Positions 9,001-16,015 of a DNA stretch of 64,000 nt are shown piece after piece (position 1 is the first letter of the stretch; each line of letters starts with the position of its first letter). Location of the stretch: assembly GCF_024171895.1 (NCBI RefSeq), contig NZ_JAMTCQ010000012.1, positions 120,283-184,282 on the forward strand, given 5' to 3'. A model generated the notes under the pieces. The model made no database searches. It saw nothing but the letters and a program-made list of their open reading frames with translations, and was not told where the DNA came from. This stretch comes from Prauserella halophila (lineage in GTDB: Bacteria > Actinomycetota > Actinomycetes > Mycobacteriales > Pseudonocardiaceae). A program made the position numbers and the translations under genes.

Positions 9001-9530
9001 TGGGCGCGTCCGGCGCGGGCAAGTCCACGCTCCTGGCCGCACTGCTGGGATTCCTGCGGCCGGTGCGGGGTGAGGCGGACGTGCCCGAGCGGGTCGCGTG
9101 GGCACCGCAGGATCCGCAGTTGGTCTCCACGACCGTCGCCGAGAACCTGTACCTCGCCGACCCCCACGCCACCGGCGCCGAGCTCGCCGACGCCCTCCGC
9201 ACCGCACACGTCGACCTCGACCTGCACACCGTGCTCGACTCCGCGGGCGCCGGTCTGTCGGGCGGGCAGGCGCAACGGATGGCGCTCGCCAGGGCGCTGC
9301 TCGCCGCGCCCGGCGCCGACCTGGTCCTGCTCGACGAGCCCACCGCCCACCTCGACGAGGCGACCGCCGACCGGGTCCTCGCCGACCTGCGCGGCGCGTT
9401 GGCAGGAAAGACGGTCGTGCACGTCACCCACCGGCCGGACGAGGTCGACGGCGCCGACCTGGTGCTGGAGATCACCGACGGCCGGGTGCACGCGCGAGCC
9501 GCGACACGTCCGCGGGCGCACGCGAGGTGA
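6090..9530 (+). CDS. cydDC: Fused CydDC thiol-reductant ABC exporter
   Basis: CydDC exports glutathione or cysteine and is needed to assemble cytochrome bd. In proteobacteria CydD and CydC are two half-transporters; here one 1146-residue chain contains both. The CydD half (to about residue 560) has six helices, a Walker A SGAGKST near residue 397, a degenerate signature LSVGQ and Walker B LLLLDEPTAHLD. The CydC half (from about 590) has its own membrane domain, Walker A GASGAGKST near 971, an intact LSGGQ and Walker B LVLLDEPTAHLD. The junctions are low complexity, including a threonine/glycine run and an EQER repeat (about residues 917-930). The first nucleotide site may be catalytically weaker because of LSVGQ. 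It overlaps cydB and the following kinase gene by four bases. Confidence 0.93.
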   Translation: MSRPTRDTLSATGTGAEPSTPDTPGRSRVGHGPLGALPALSPAARRALAASGVLALLNAACLVAQAFLLASVLADVVSGGGAERTGDLAPRLGLLLATVVARAVLAWAIRVVAARAAAGAKEELRAHVLDHALRLGPEWIARRGPGELTALTTTGLDALDAYFTRYLPALVTAAVVPLAAGAAVLVADWPSALLIAITLPLLPLFGALIGSYTRDRVAAASDSVARLSAHVLELVRALPVLAAFRRADAQADTVRRVSDRHRRATLGTLRVAFSSAFALELAATLSVALVAVVIGVRLAGGDMPLAIGLGVLLLAPECFAPLRAVGTAFHASTDGVEAVRRVTDVLAEPAPSDGTLPPRRGDIRVRNLRVHRRGGDAPDGETFTARAGQTVWLRSPSGAGKSTTLAVLLGFVRPDAGDVEVAGIPLADLDPDAWRECIGWAPQSPSFTGGTAAEIALAAPALDPADTHDLLHRLGLDGLADRPVATLSVGQRRRLAVARALARVRAGAWLLLLDEPTAHLDAGNARRVQELIDEAARAGCTVIVAAHDRAALSTTGTGTTGTGTDLPGAHEDTHPSEHPTAPARPTALRRLVDRRFLGGVALGAGSLLAGVALTATSGWLIARASQQPPILMLSVAVVGVRTFGLARAALNYAERLVTHDAAFRIAAALRVRLWRVLVARGPAAALRRGADHRRLVGDTDTVRDLLPRVLTPPLVVGTVLIAACTAVTLVLPAAGLVLTAAVVAAAVAAPWTALVVERRATTTLAAGRRRLDERVLALFDTAAELVAVGAHRRKRRALARLDGRLAAAARRQAWGEGAADAVIAAATGAAAVAGAWLAAGAVDAGTLAPVAAPVVALVPLALAEVLALLPPVAQHWDTLRAARARLADAGSDTDDNADTDDNAGTGNAAARGPHPDREQEREQEREQEREPAQHSGRMRLRGADIAWPSSTRPVLRGVDLDIPPGSHVAVVGASGAGKSTLLAALLGFLRPVRGEADVPERVAWAPQDPQLVSTTVAENLYLADPHATGAELADALRTAHVDLDLHTVLDSAGAGLSGGQAQRMALARALLAAPGADLVLLDEPTAHLDEATADRVLADLRGALAGKTVVHVTHRPDEVDGADLVLEITDGRVHARAATRPRAHAR

Positions 9531-10687
9531 GCGGTCGTACCGTCGGAAGTCTGATGGAACCGAACGTCGCCGCGCGGGCCCTTTCCGCCGCCACCGAGAT
9601 CACGACGACCGTGCTGTCCGGGGACGATCCCGACGCCGTACTGCCCATGGTCGTGCGGCACGCCGGGCAGATCGCCGACGCCGATCTCGGCCTGCTCATG
9701 GTGCGGGACGAGGACGGCAGCGTCACCGTCGAAGCCGCCTACGGCGCCGACACCACGGGGCTCGTCGGGCTCGTGCTGCCTGCCGAGTCGGCGGCGGGCC
9801 GGGTCGCGGGCGGTGCCGAGCCGGTGTTCGCCGACGACGTCACCAGCGACCCGCGTACCTCGCAGTTCGTGCCCGCCGGACTCACCGGTTACGGCCCGTT
9901 CGCCGCGGCACCGTTCGGCACCGGCGGCAAACGGCTCGGGGTGCTCACCGCGTACCGGTTGCCGCACCGCGCGCCGTTCGACACCGGCACCGGTGACCTG
10001 CTCACCGCGTTCGCGGGACAGGCAGGGGTCGTGCTCGCGCTGGCCGACGGCGCCGACGCGCGCCACCGGTTGAGCCTGTATCAGGAGCGCGAACGCATCG
10101 CCCGCGAACTGCACGACGTCGTCGTCCAGCGGCTGTACGCGGCGGGCATGCAGCTCGACCGCGTGCATCGCAGGCTGCACCGGCGGTTCGCCCGCACCGA
10201 ACGCGACCGGCTCGGCGAGGCCATCGAGCAGCTGGACCAGACGATCGAGGAGATCCGCGGCACCGTGCGCGAGCTGCGCTCGCCCGAACCCGTGCCGGAG
10301 ACCCCCGACGCCAGTGACCTCGCCGAGTCGGCACGCTCCGAGGTGCGCATCGCCGGGGAGCTGCTCGGCTATCCGCCCACGCTGGAACTGTCGGGCGAGC
10401 TGGCCGGCATTCCCGGCGAACGCGGCGACCACATCCGCGCCGCTCTGCGGGAGGCACTGTCCAATGTGGTGCGGCATTCCGGCGCGAGCGAGGTGCGGGT
10501 GACACTCGAACGCGATGACCGCGAGGTCCGGCTGCGCGTGCGCGACAACGGATGCGGCGTTCCGGCCGACGTCGCACGGCGCGGGCTGCGTCATCTCGCC
10601 GAACGCGCCGGAGCCGCGGGTGGCCGCTTCGACGTCAATTCCTCACCCAGCATGGGCACGATGGTCGCCCTCGAAATCCCGCTGTAG
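9527..10687 (+). CDS. GAF-domain sensor histidine kinase (NarL/DevS class)
   Basis: This is a 386-residue soluble kinase. A single GAF domain covers about residues 25-180, followed by a HisKA_3 dimerisation helix with phospho-acceptor His196 in RELHDVVVQRLYAAG. A HATPase_c domain follows, with N box EALSNVVRHSG and G box RDNGCGVPADV. No membrane segment is present, so it senses a cytoplasmic signal. The DevS/DosS kinases of mycobacteria use heme GAF domains to sense O2, NO or CO; heme binding here is inference. The GTG at 9527 overlaps the cydDC stop, while an ATG at 9554 with GGAAG upstream is the alternative start. Co-transcription with the oxygen-scavenging oxidase suggests redox or hypoxia sensing. 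The likely partner is the convergent regulator at 10853. Confidence 0.88.
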   Translation: MSGRTVGSLMEPNVAARALSAATEITTTVLSGDDPDAVLPMVVRHAGQIADADLGLLMVRDEDGSVTVEAAYGADTTGLVGLVLPAESAAGRVAGGAEPVFADDVTSDPRTSQFVPAGLTGYGPFAAAPFGTGGKRLGVLTAYRLPHRAPFDTGTGDLLTAFAGQAGVVLALADGADARHRLSLYQERERIARELHDVVVQRLYAAGMQLDRVHRRLHRRFARTERDRLGEAIEQLDQTIEEIRGTVRELRSPEPVPETPDASDLAESARSEVRIAGELLGYPPTLELSGELAGIPGERGDHIRAALREALSNVVRHSGASEVRVTLERDDREVRLRVRDNGCGVPADVARRGLRHLAERAGAAGGRFDVNSSPSMGTMVALEIPL

Positions 10688-10723
10688 GGGGCTGCCGGTA
10701 GTGCACCGCGACGTCAACACGGA

Positions 10724-10828
10724 CTCCGGAGATCCGCAACACGGCCCCCGGAATCCGCAACACGGCCCCTGGAACCCGCAACACGGCCCCTGGAACCCGC
10801 AACACGGCCCCTGGAACCCGCAACACGC
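10724..10828. repeat. Five-unit 21-bp tandem repeat
   Basis: Five exact 21-bp units start at 10724, 10745, 10766, 10787 and 10808. Each ends ATCCGCAACACGG or ACCCGCAACACGG, and units three and four are identical. The array occupies most of the 165-base gap between the convergent kinase and response-regulator genes. A 21-bp period equals two helical turns, so every unit shows the same face of DNA. There are no unique spacers, so it is not a CRISPR. Confidence 0.92.
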
Positions 10829-10852
10829 GTGCACGAGTGCAGGACACGCGAG

Positions 10853-11506
10853 TCAGGGGGTGCGGTTCGGGTTTGCGGTGTGGCGGGCGACCCATGCGGC
10901 GGCCTGGGTGCGGCGTTGCATGCCGAGTTTGCCGAGCAGCGATGTCACGTAGTTCTTCACGGTCTTCTCGGCGAGGAACAGGTGCTGCGCGATCTCGCGG
11001 TTCGACAGGCCCTGGCCGATGAGGTCGAGGACGCTGCGCTCGCGTTCGGACAGCCCGGCCATGCGGTCGGCCTCGGCGTCCCCTCGCATCGTGTCGAGCA
11101 GCCGGGCGGTGGTGACCGGGTCGAGCAGCGACCGCCCCGCGCCGACCTCGCGCACCGCGTGGACGACGTCCTGCCCGCGGACCTGCTTGAGCAGGTATCC
11201 CGATGCTCCCGCACGGATGGCGCCGACCATGGCTTCCTCGTGTTCGAAGGCGGTGAGCACGAGACAGTACGGCGGGCTGCTCAGCGCACGTAGCCGCCGG
11301 CACAGCTCCACCCCGTCGCTCTCGTAACCGCCGAGCCGCATGTCGACGACCGCCACGTCCGGTTCGACGTGCAGCGCGACCGCCACTGCCTCGTCCGCGG
11401 TGCCGGCCTCGGCGGTGACCGTGATGTCCGGTTCGTCGCCGAGCAGATCGCGCAGCCCGCGCCGGACGACCTCGTGATCGTCGACGAGGAGCACCTGGAT
11501 GGCCAT
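10853..11506 (-). CDS. NarL/DosR-type response regulator
   Basis: This 217-residue regulator has a receiver domain (acidic pair Asp9-Asp10, phospho-acceptor Asp55 in VVDMRLGG, Thr in LTAF, Lys in YLLKQV) and a C-terminal LuxR helix-turn-helix. The recognition region SNREIAQHLFLAEKTVKNYV is very close to that of the mycobacterial dormancy regulator DosR/DevR. It probably receives phosphate from the GAF kinase encoded convergently at 9527-10687; the two reading frames end 165 bases apart across the 21-bp repeat array. By analogy it would act in hypoxia or redox control, with the cyd genes as candidate targets. The ATG at 11506 is the start; an SD is weak. It is divergent from the DUF427 gene. 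Confidence 0.88.
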   Translation of the reverse strand: MAIQVLLVDDHEVVRRGLRDLLGDEPDITVTAEAGTADEAVAVALHVEPDVAVVDMRLGGYESDGVELCRRLRALSSPPYCLVLTAFEHEEAMVGAIRAGASGYLLKQVRGQDVVHAVREVGAGRSLLDPVTTARLLDTMRGDAEADRMAGLSERERSVLDLIGQGLSNREIAQHLFLAEKTVKNYVTSLLGKLGMQRRTQAAAWVARHTANPNRTP

Positions 11507-11561
11507 GAGTCGAGGTTACGTCCTCGCCGGCGAGGACGTGCGGCACGCGAGGCGCTGCCTA

Positions 11562-11606
11562 CGTCACCCGATGAGCCGTCACCCGATGAGCCGCCACCCG
11601 ATGAGT
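11562..11606. repeat. Three-unit 15-bp tandem repeat in a divergent promoter region
   Basis: Three consecutive 15-mers, CGTCACCCGATGAGC (twice) and CGCCACCCGATGAGT, lie between the divergent response-regulator and DUF427 genes. They are 49 bases before the inferred -10 box of the latter. The position would suit an operator, but they may equally be a minisatellite like the others in the window. Confidence 0.8.
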
Positions 11607-11667
11607 GCAGCGCCGATACGGAGGTTCGACGCTGAAACCCGCCGTCGACGCGCGTACCGTCACGGCC

Positions 11668-12390
11668 ATGGTCGCCGAGGAGCCGCGTACGGAGCAGTCC
11701 GCGAAGCGGGTGAGGGCAGTGCTGGCGGGAGTCGTCGTCGCGGACACGATCCGCCCGCTGCTGGTGTGGGAGAACCCGTACTACCCGGCGTACTACGTGC
11801 CGCGCGAGGACGTCCGCGGCGACGTGCTCGTCCCGAGTGGACGGACCCGCGCGTCGCACCTCGGCGACGGGCAACTGTCGACCGTGCGCGCGGGCGGGCG
11901 GGAGGCCGTCGACGCCGCCGTCGAATACCCCGGCGATGCGCTGGGTGGCCACGTGCGGCTGGATTGGCCCGCGATGGACCACTGGTTCGAAGAGGACGAG
12001 GAGGTCTACACCCATGCCCGCGACCCGCACACGCGGATCGACGTCCTGCCGAGTTCGCGGCACGTGCGCATCGACATCGACGGCGAACCGGTCGCCGAAT
12101 CGCACTCGCCGTGGTTGCTGTTCGAAACCGGCCTGCCGGTGCGGTACTACCTGCCGAAACCGCATGTGCGCCTCGACCGCCTGACCCGCACCGACACCGT
12201 CACGCACTGCCCGTACAAGGGCGCGGCCGAGTACTGGTCCGTCGGCGAGTACCCCGACATCGCCTGGTCGTACCGCAACCCGCTGCCCGAGAGCGAGCGC
12301 ATCGCCGGGCTGATCTGCTTCGCCGACGAACGAGTCGACGTCCACGTGGACGGCGTACTCCAGCAGCGCCCGCAGACGCCGTGGTCGTGA
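11668..12390 (+). CDS. Tandem DUF427 domain protein
   Basis: The 240-residue protein contains two DUF427-type beta-tent domains. The first covers about residues 15-105 (WENPYYPAYYVPREDV), and the second about 125-220 (RIDIDGEPVAES, then VRYYLPKPHVRLD and the conserved CPYKGAAEYWSV). The family is widespread in actinobacteria and has no established reaction. The ATG at 11668 lacks a Shine-Dalgarno but is preceded by TACCGT at 11655-11660, leaving 7 bases, which fits a leaderless transcript. The open frame continues upstream to 11605 but without supporting signals. Its stop lies 14 bases from the convergent pseudogene. Confidence 0.8.
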   Translation: MVAEEPRTEQSAKRVRAVLAGVVVADTIRPLLVWENPYYPAYYVPREDVRGDVLVPSGRTRASHLGDGQLSTVRAGGREAVDAAVEYPGDALGGHVRLDWPAMDHWFEEDEEVYTHARDPHTRIDVLPSSRHVRIDIDGEPVAESHSPWLLFETGLPVRYYLPKPHVRLDRLTRTDTVTHCPYKGAAEYWSVGEYPDIAWSYRNPLPESERIAGLICFADERVDVHVDGVLQQRPQTPWS

Positions 12391-12404
12391 TCGCGGCTCA
12401 TTAG

Positions 12405-12681
12405 CTATGCGGCGAGCCGTGGTGAGCTGAACTCAAAGGAAATGACGGAGCGGCCCCTATATGTTCCCCGGAAGACGTGCTCAGATTTTTCCATCGACCC
12501 CATTCGAAAGGGGGCCAGAGTAGCAATTTGCAAGGCCGTCGCCATACTTGGCGTATTTCCATCCGAGCCGGTTCGCTGCCGCCTGGCATGAATCCCTTGT
12601 TTGCTGCTCCTGCTTCCACGTGTAGTACAGGTATACGACAAGCATCAGTGGTGATAACACAAACCAGAACCAATCGGGCAT
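12405..12681 (-). pseudogene. Frameshifted small membrane protein, DUF3558 partner
   Basis: A frame starts at the ATG at 12681, four bases after the DUF3558 gene, with MPDWFWFVLSPLMLVVYLYY forming one membrane helix. It continues to WKYAKYGDGLANCYSGP and then stops at 12481. The next part, GSMEKSEHVFRGTYRGRS, continues in another frame to a stop at 12405. Removing one C from a CCCCC run (near 12518) restores a single chain of about 92 residues that reads like one domain (SGPFRMGSMEKSEHVFRGTYRG). This may be a real decay, a sequencing error in the homopolymer, or a +1 shift at CCC-C. Even if repaired, the protein ends abruptly after SFEFSSPRLAA. Confidence 0.6.
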
Positions 12682-12684
12682 TGG

Positions 12685-13191
12685 TCACTCCGGAAGATTT
12701 CTGATAATCGATTCTGCGGCCTTGTCTGCAACGGCGCAGGCATCCTTCTGAAGGTCTCCGCCCTGATTTACAATACTGACGACCGCGAACTGCTGCTTGG
12801 GGTCACCGGAATCCAATTTCACGCTCACGCCGCAACCTGAATCCGTGGCCTCGAGTCGCTCACCTCCGACTCCTGAAATATCTACGGATTCGCCAGTTGT
12901 CATCTTGCTCATATCCTGACCGCGGATGACGTTAAAACTGTCGAAGCCTGTTTGCGAACTGAAATCGCACTGGTAGTCGGCGGGAGTCGTCTCAGTATCG
13001 TTAGTCTCGAGTATACGGTTTGCTGCCTTTTTGGGGAGCAATGAGCACGCATCGCCGTCCGGCAGGCGTTTTGACGTCGAGGCTGGCTCAGCACCCCCTT
13101 CGCTTGCTCCGCAGCCAGTCGCAAGGAGCAGGAGGGCAGCTGCACAAGTTGATGTCACGCTGCTTCTCACCAGATGAGTTCGCATTTTCAC
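12685..13191 (-). CDS. DUF3558 family lipoprotein
   Basis: This 168-residue secreted lipoprotein has a basic N-terminus, a hydrophobic run and a lipobox LLLATGC with lipidated Cys27. A Ser/Glu/Pro linker precedes the DUF3558 domain from about residue 45 (GDACSLLPKKAANRIL). The domain has paired cysteines (DYQCDF, SGCGVSVKL, KDACAVADK) typical of the family. DUF3558 is an actinobacterial cell-envelope family of unknown function. It is co-transcribed with the frameshifted membrane gene four bases downstream. The local base composition is clearly lower in GC than the neighbours, suggesting acquisition or relaxed selection. Confidence 0.82.
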   Translation of the reverse strand: MKMRTHLVRSSVTSTCAAALLLLATGCGASEGGAEPASTSKRLPDGDACSLLPKKAANRILETNDTETTPADYQCDFSSQTGFDSFNVIRGQDMSKMTTGESVDISGVGGERLEATDSGCGVSVKLDSGDPKQQFAVVSIVNQGGDLQKDACAVADKAAESIIRNLPE

Positions 13192-13797
13192 GCCAATCTA
13201 TCTTGCTCTGAAGGTGTTCATATCCTCTAAGGGTTTCAGTAACGTTGTGCAACCGTATCTGTTCGGGATGTGCAGGCTGGTTCTGCGGTGCATCGACCCA
13301 GAGGGCGCGTGACCGGTCTGGACACGCTGAGATCATTCGTGGGGTGCGCCTTGCCGCACGTCGGGGTTGGCAGGCCGTGTGGTCGGGACCGCGGCTGCCG
13401 TCCATACCGGCAATTCGACCGTTGCAGCTCCGCGGCGTCATAGTTGACGGCCCAGGGCCTTAGCGTTGTGGTCGCTTTGGCCGATGACCGGGAACTGCTG
13501 GCTCCCGTCGTTCGTCGAGAGCTTTACGCTCACGGTGCATGTGGTTTGGCCCGTGGCTTTTGATCGTGGCCCCAGTCACCTGCCCAGTTTGATGGGGTTG
13601 GCCTGAGGAAGCTGGGGCAGGTAACGACGGGTGGTGCGGGTGCGCTGCACCGTGTTCGACGCTCAGCTCCGCGATGTCGCACCGTCGGCCTTCTTCACTG
13701 CCGCCTCCACGATCGGGGAGGTTCGACACGGTGTTTTCACACCCTCGAAGGACATTCCTCCCGGTAGTGCCTCGAAGACGGTTGGATACCGAGAGGT
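13192..13797. other. Gene-poor stretch with decayed coding sequence
   Basis: About 600 bases between the DUF3558 lipoprotein and the SF1 ATPase have no intact gene that I can support. GC is lower than average on the left half. The only recognisable content is the DUF3558 C-terminal remnant at 13438-13575. The final 150 bases must hold the promoter for the ATPase gene, but no clear -10/-35 is obvious. Confidence 0.6.
13438..13575 (-). pseudogene. Remnant of a second DUF3558 gene
   Basis: Read on the minus strand, the 45-codon fragment gives TTCTVSVKLSTNDGSQQFPV and then IGQSDHNAKAL before a stop at 13438. It aligns by eye with the intact neighbour's CGVSVKLDSGDPKQQFAVVS: same cysteine, SVKL, and QQF at the same spacing. 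An in-frame stop (13576-13578) and no start or signal peptide upstream show it is a relic. It implies an older tandem DUF3558 array at this locus. Confidence 0.6.
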
Positions 13798-13812
13798 GTG
13801 AAGGGGGACGAG

Positions 13813-16011
13813 ATGGAGAACTGGCGGCACGAAGCTGCCGAGGCGGTCGGTACGGAGACCGCCCACGTCGGGGGAGAGGAACAGCTCACCGAGGACACGT
13901 GGCACGAGCTGGGACCGGTGCGCGATTCCGAGGACGGTCCGATCGTGGACCTGCGGGGGACGCGCCCCGGCAGGCTGCTCGACGTGCGCCTCGCCGGGTC
14001 CGCCGGTCCGCGGGAAGGCGCGGCCGTGCCGGTCGGGGTGCGCCTGCGGCGCGGTGTCCTGCGGCTCGACGACCCCGGACCGCTACCCGCCGAATGCGAT
14101 CGCGCCTGGGCGCGGATCGCCACGGCCGACCATCGCGCGAGCCTCCTGCGCGGCCTCGGGTTCGCGCCGCTCGCGGACCGGCTCGCCGCCGGCAAGCCCG
14201 ACCGTGCCCACGGTGAGCCGAAACGTGCGTGCTTCCTGCCCGGCGTCCGGCTGATCCGGGGCGGCCCCGGCAGCGGCAAGACGACACTGCTGAAGGAAGC
14301 GGCCGACGAACTCGCGCGGGAGGGGCACCGCGTGCTGCTGCTGACCCGCACCGAGCAGGTCCTCATATGTGTCCCCGACCAGGCGCGGCTGACCGTGCAG
14401 CAGCAGCTGGCCGATCTGTCCGTGGCCGAATCGCGACTGCCGGAACTGCGGGAACTGCTGCACGGATTCGACCGGGCCGCCTACGACGCGGTGCGGCGCC
14501 GCATCGACGACCAGCTCCACGCCGACGAGCTCGAACAGCAACTCGCGGCAGCGCAACGGGACTACGGCGCCGCGGCCGCCGACCTCGCGCAGGCACGGCA
14601 GGAACTGCGCCGCGCCCGCAACGACTGGTCAGGCGCCGCCGACGGCAGGCGCAACCTGACCGAGGTGCGGGCACTCACGGCGCAGCTGGCCGACGTCGAC
14701 GCCGAGCTGGCACGGTTGCAGCTGCGCGTCGAACGGCGCCCGTATCGCGGCCGGAACCGCGACCGCAAGGCGCTGTACCGCACGGAACGAGAGCGTGATG
14801 CGCTACGTCAGCGCATCACGGTGGCCAGCGACGCGGCGATCACCGTCGAACGGGCCTCCGCCTTGGACACCGCACTGTCGGATGCGCATCACTGGCTCGA
14901 CGAGGCCGCACGCGACGAATCGGAGGCCTACACCCGCGTCCAGCAGTTGCACGCCAAGATCGCCCAGCTCCGTTCGACGAAACCGTCCGAGCAGGACATG
15001 CGCTTCCACGCCGAATGCGTCCGCCGTGGCCTACCGGATCTGCAGACCGAGTACGACGACCTGGTGCGTAACTCCTCCGGGCAGGCGGCGCGCCGCGGCC
15101 AGCTCGAGGAACGGCTCTGGTGGCTCGGCGAGGGTGCCTGCGTGGCGACCGACGGCCCGGTGCACTGCTCCGACACGCTGCCGCACGGCGACGCGAACAC
15201 CCGGTTCGACGTCGTGCTGATCGACGATGCGGGCAGCAGGCCGCTGTCCGAGGTGCTCGCCGCCGTGGGCCTGGCCCGCCACACCGCCGTCGTCGCGGGC
15301 GACCCCGATTCGCCGCAGCCGTGGCTGGGCCCGCGGCTGCGCGGCGAGGCCGGGGTGCGCCGCTGGTGCGGGGCGACGGTGTTCTCCCACTGCGGTATCC
15401 GCACCGCCGAGGATGCCCGCACCCACGCCGGCTGTTACGTGCTGACCGCGTCCCGCCGGGTGTCGCTCGAGCGCACCACCGGCGGACGTCACCCCGGCAA
15501 CCGCGATACGGACGCCGGTATGGACGACACCGGTGTGGACGCCCGTGCGGGTGGCGGCGGGTACACCGCTCGGAGCGCCGGCCGGGTGGTCGTGCTCGAC
15601 ACGGCGGGCGAACCGCTGCGTCACGCCGGCATCATCGCGTCGCTGCCCCGCGGCTCGGCGGTCATCGCTCCGCACCGGACGGCTGCGGCACACTGGCTCG
15701 ACGCGGTGGGCCGCAGGGACGATCTGGCCGTCGGCACGGCGCGCACGATGCACGGTGAGGAGTTCGACGTCGTGCTCGTCGACCTGGTCTCGGACGACTG
15801 GCACGCCCGCACCCGCGCCTTCGCCTCCGCGACCAGCCGGGCGCGCGCCACGCTGTACCTGCTGGCCGATGCGGCCTCGCTCGCGTCGGCGGCACCGGGG
15901 ACGCCGCTCGACCGGGTCCGCAAGGCCGGCGCGGAGGTGCGCGCGGTGGGGGACACCGGGGTGGTGCCGGAGCCGAGAGCTACCACCGAGCCGGCAGTCG
16001 TGGCACCATGA
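13813..16011 (+). CDS. Superfamily-1 helicase-like ATPase with coiled-coil insertion
   Basis: This 732-residue protein has a Walker A GGPGSGKTT near residue 150 and a Walker B VVLIDDAG near 467. C-terminal SF1-type motifs are GTARTMHGEEFDVVLVD (motif V region, about 640) and FASATSRARATLYLL (motif VI region). Between Walker A and B lie about 310 residues rich in Glu, Arg, Ala and Leu heptads (about 215-410), predicting a long antiparallel coiled coil. The N-terminal 140 residues are unlike known helicase domains. This layout resembles DNA2/NAM7-like or AAA ATPases with arm insertions. The ATG at 13813 is preferred (GGGGGA 4 bases upstream) over the GTG at 13798. It is translated just before the helical-repeat gene, so the two probably work together. 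A DNA- or RNA-processing role is inference. Confidence 0.72.
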   Translation: MENWRHEAAEAVGTETAHVGGEEQLTEDTWHELGPVRDSEDGPIVDLRGTRPGRLLDVRLAGSAGPREGAAVPVGVRLRRGVLRLDDPGPLPAECDRAWARIATADHRASLLRGLGFAPLADRLAAGKPDRAHGEPKRACFLPGVRLIRGGPGSGKTTLLKEAADELAREGHRVLLLTRTEQVLICVPDQARLTVQQQLADLSVAESRLPELRELLHGFDRAAYDAVRRRIDDQLHADELEQQLAAAQRDYGAAAADLAQARQELRRARNDWSGAADGRRNLTEVRALTAQLADVDAELARLQLRVERRPYRGRNRDRKALYRTERERDALRQRITVASDAAITVERASALDTALSDAHHWLDEAARDESEAYTRVQQLHAKIAQLRSTKPSEQDMRFHAECVRRGLPDLQTEYDDLVRNSSGQAARRGQLEERLWWLGEGACVATDGPVHCSDTLPHGDANTRFDVVLIDDAGSRPLSEVLAAVGLARHTAVVAGDPDSPQPWLGPRLRGEAGVRRWCGATVFSHCGIRTAEDARTHAGCYVLTASRRVSLERTTGGRHPGNRDTDAGMDDTGVDARAGGGGYTARSAGRVVVLDTAGEPLRHAGIIASLPRGSAVIAPHRTAAAHWLDAVGRRDDLAVGTARTMHGEEFDVVLVDLVSDDWHARTRAFASATSRARATLYLLADAASLASAAPGTPLDRVRKAGAEVRAVGDTGVVPEPRATTEPAVVAP

Positions 16012-16015
16012 TCCG

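Noticed and set aside
6210-9521. 1103-codon open frame antisense to cydDC
   Set aside because: It is Gly/Arg/Glu-rich with no domain, a typical third-position-GC shadow of the real gene.
10724-10828. CRISPR-like array
   Set aside because: Units are contiguous 21-mers without unique spacers and there are no cas genes nearby.
11281-12345. Minus-strand frame of 354 codons across DUF427 and the response regulator
   Set aside because: The plus-strand DUF427 gene and the minus-strand regulator in another frame explain the region.
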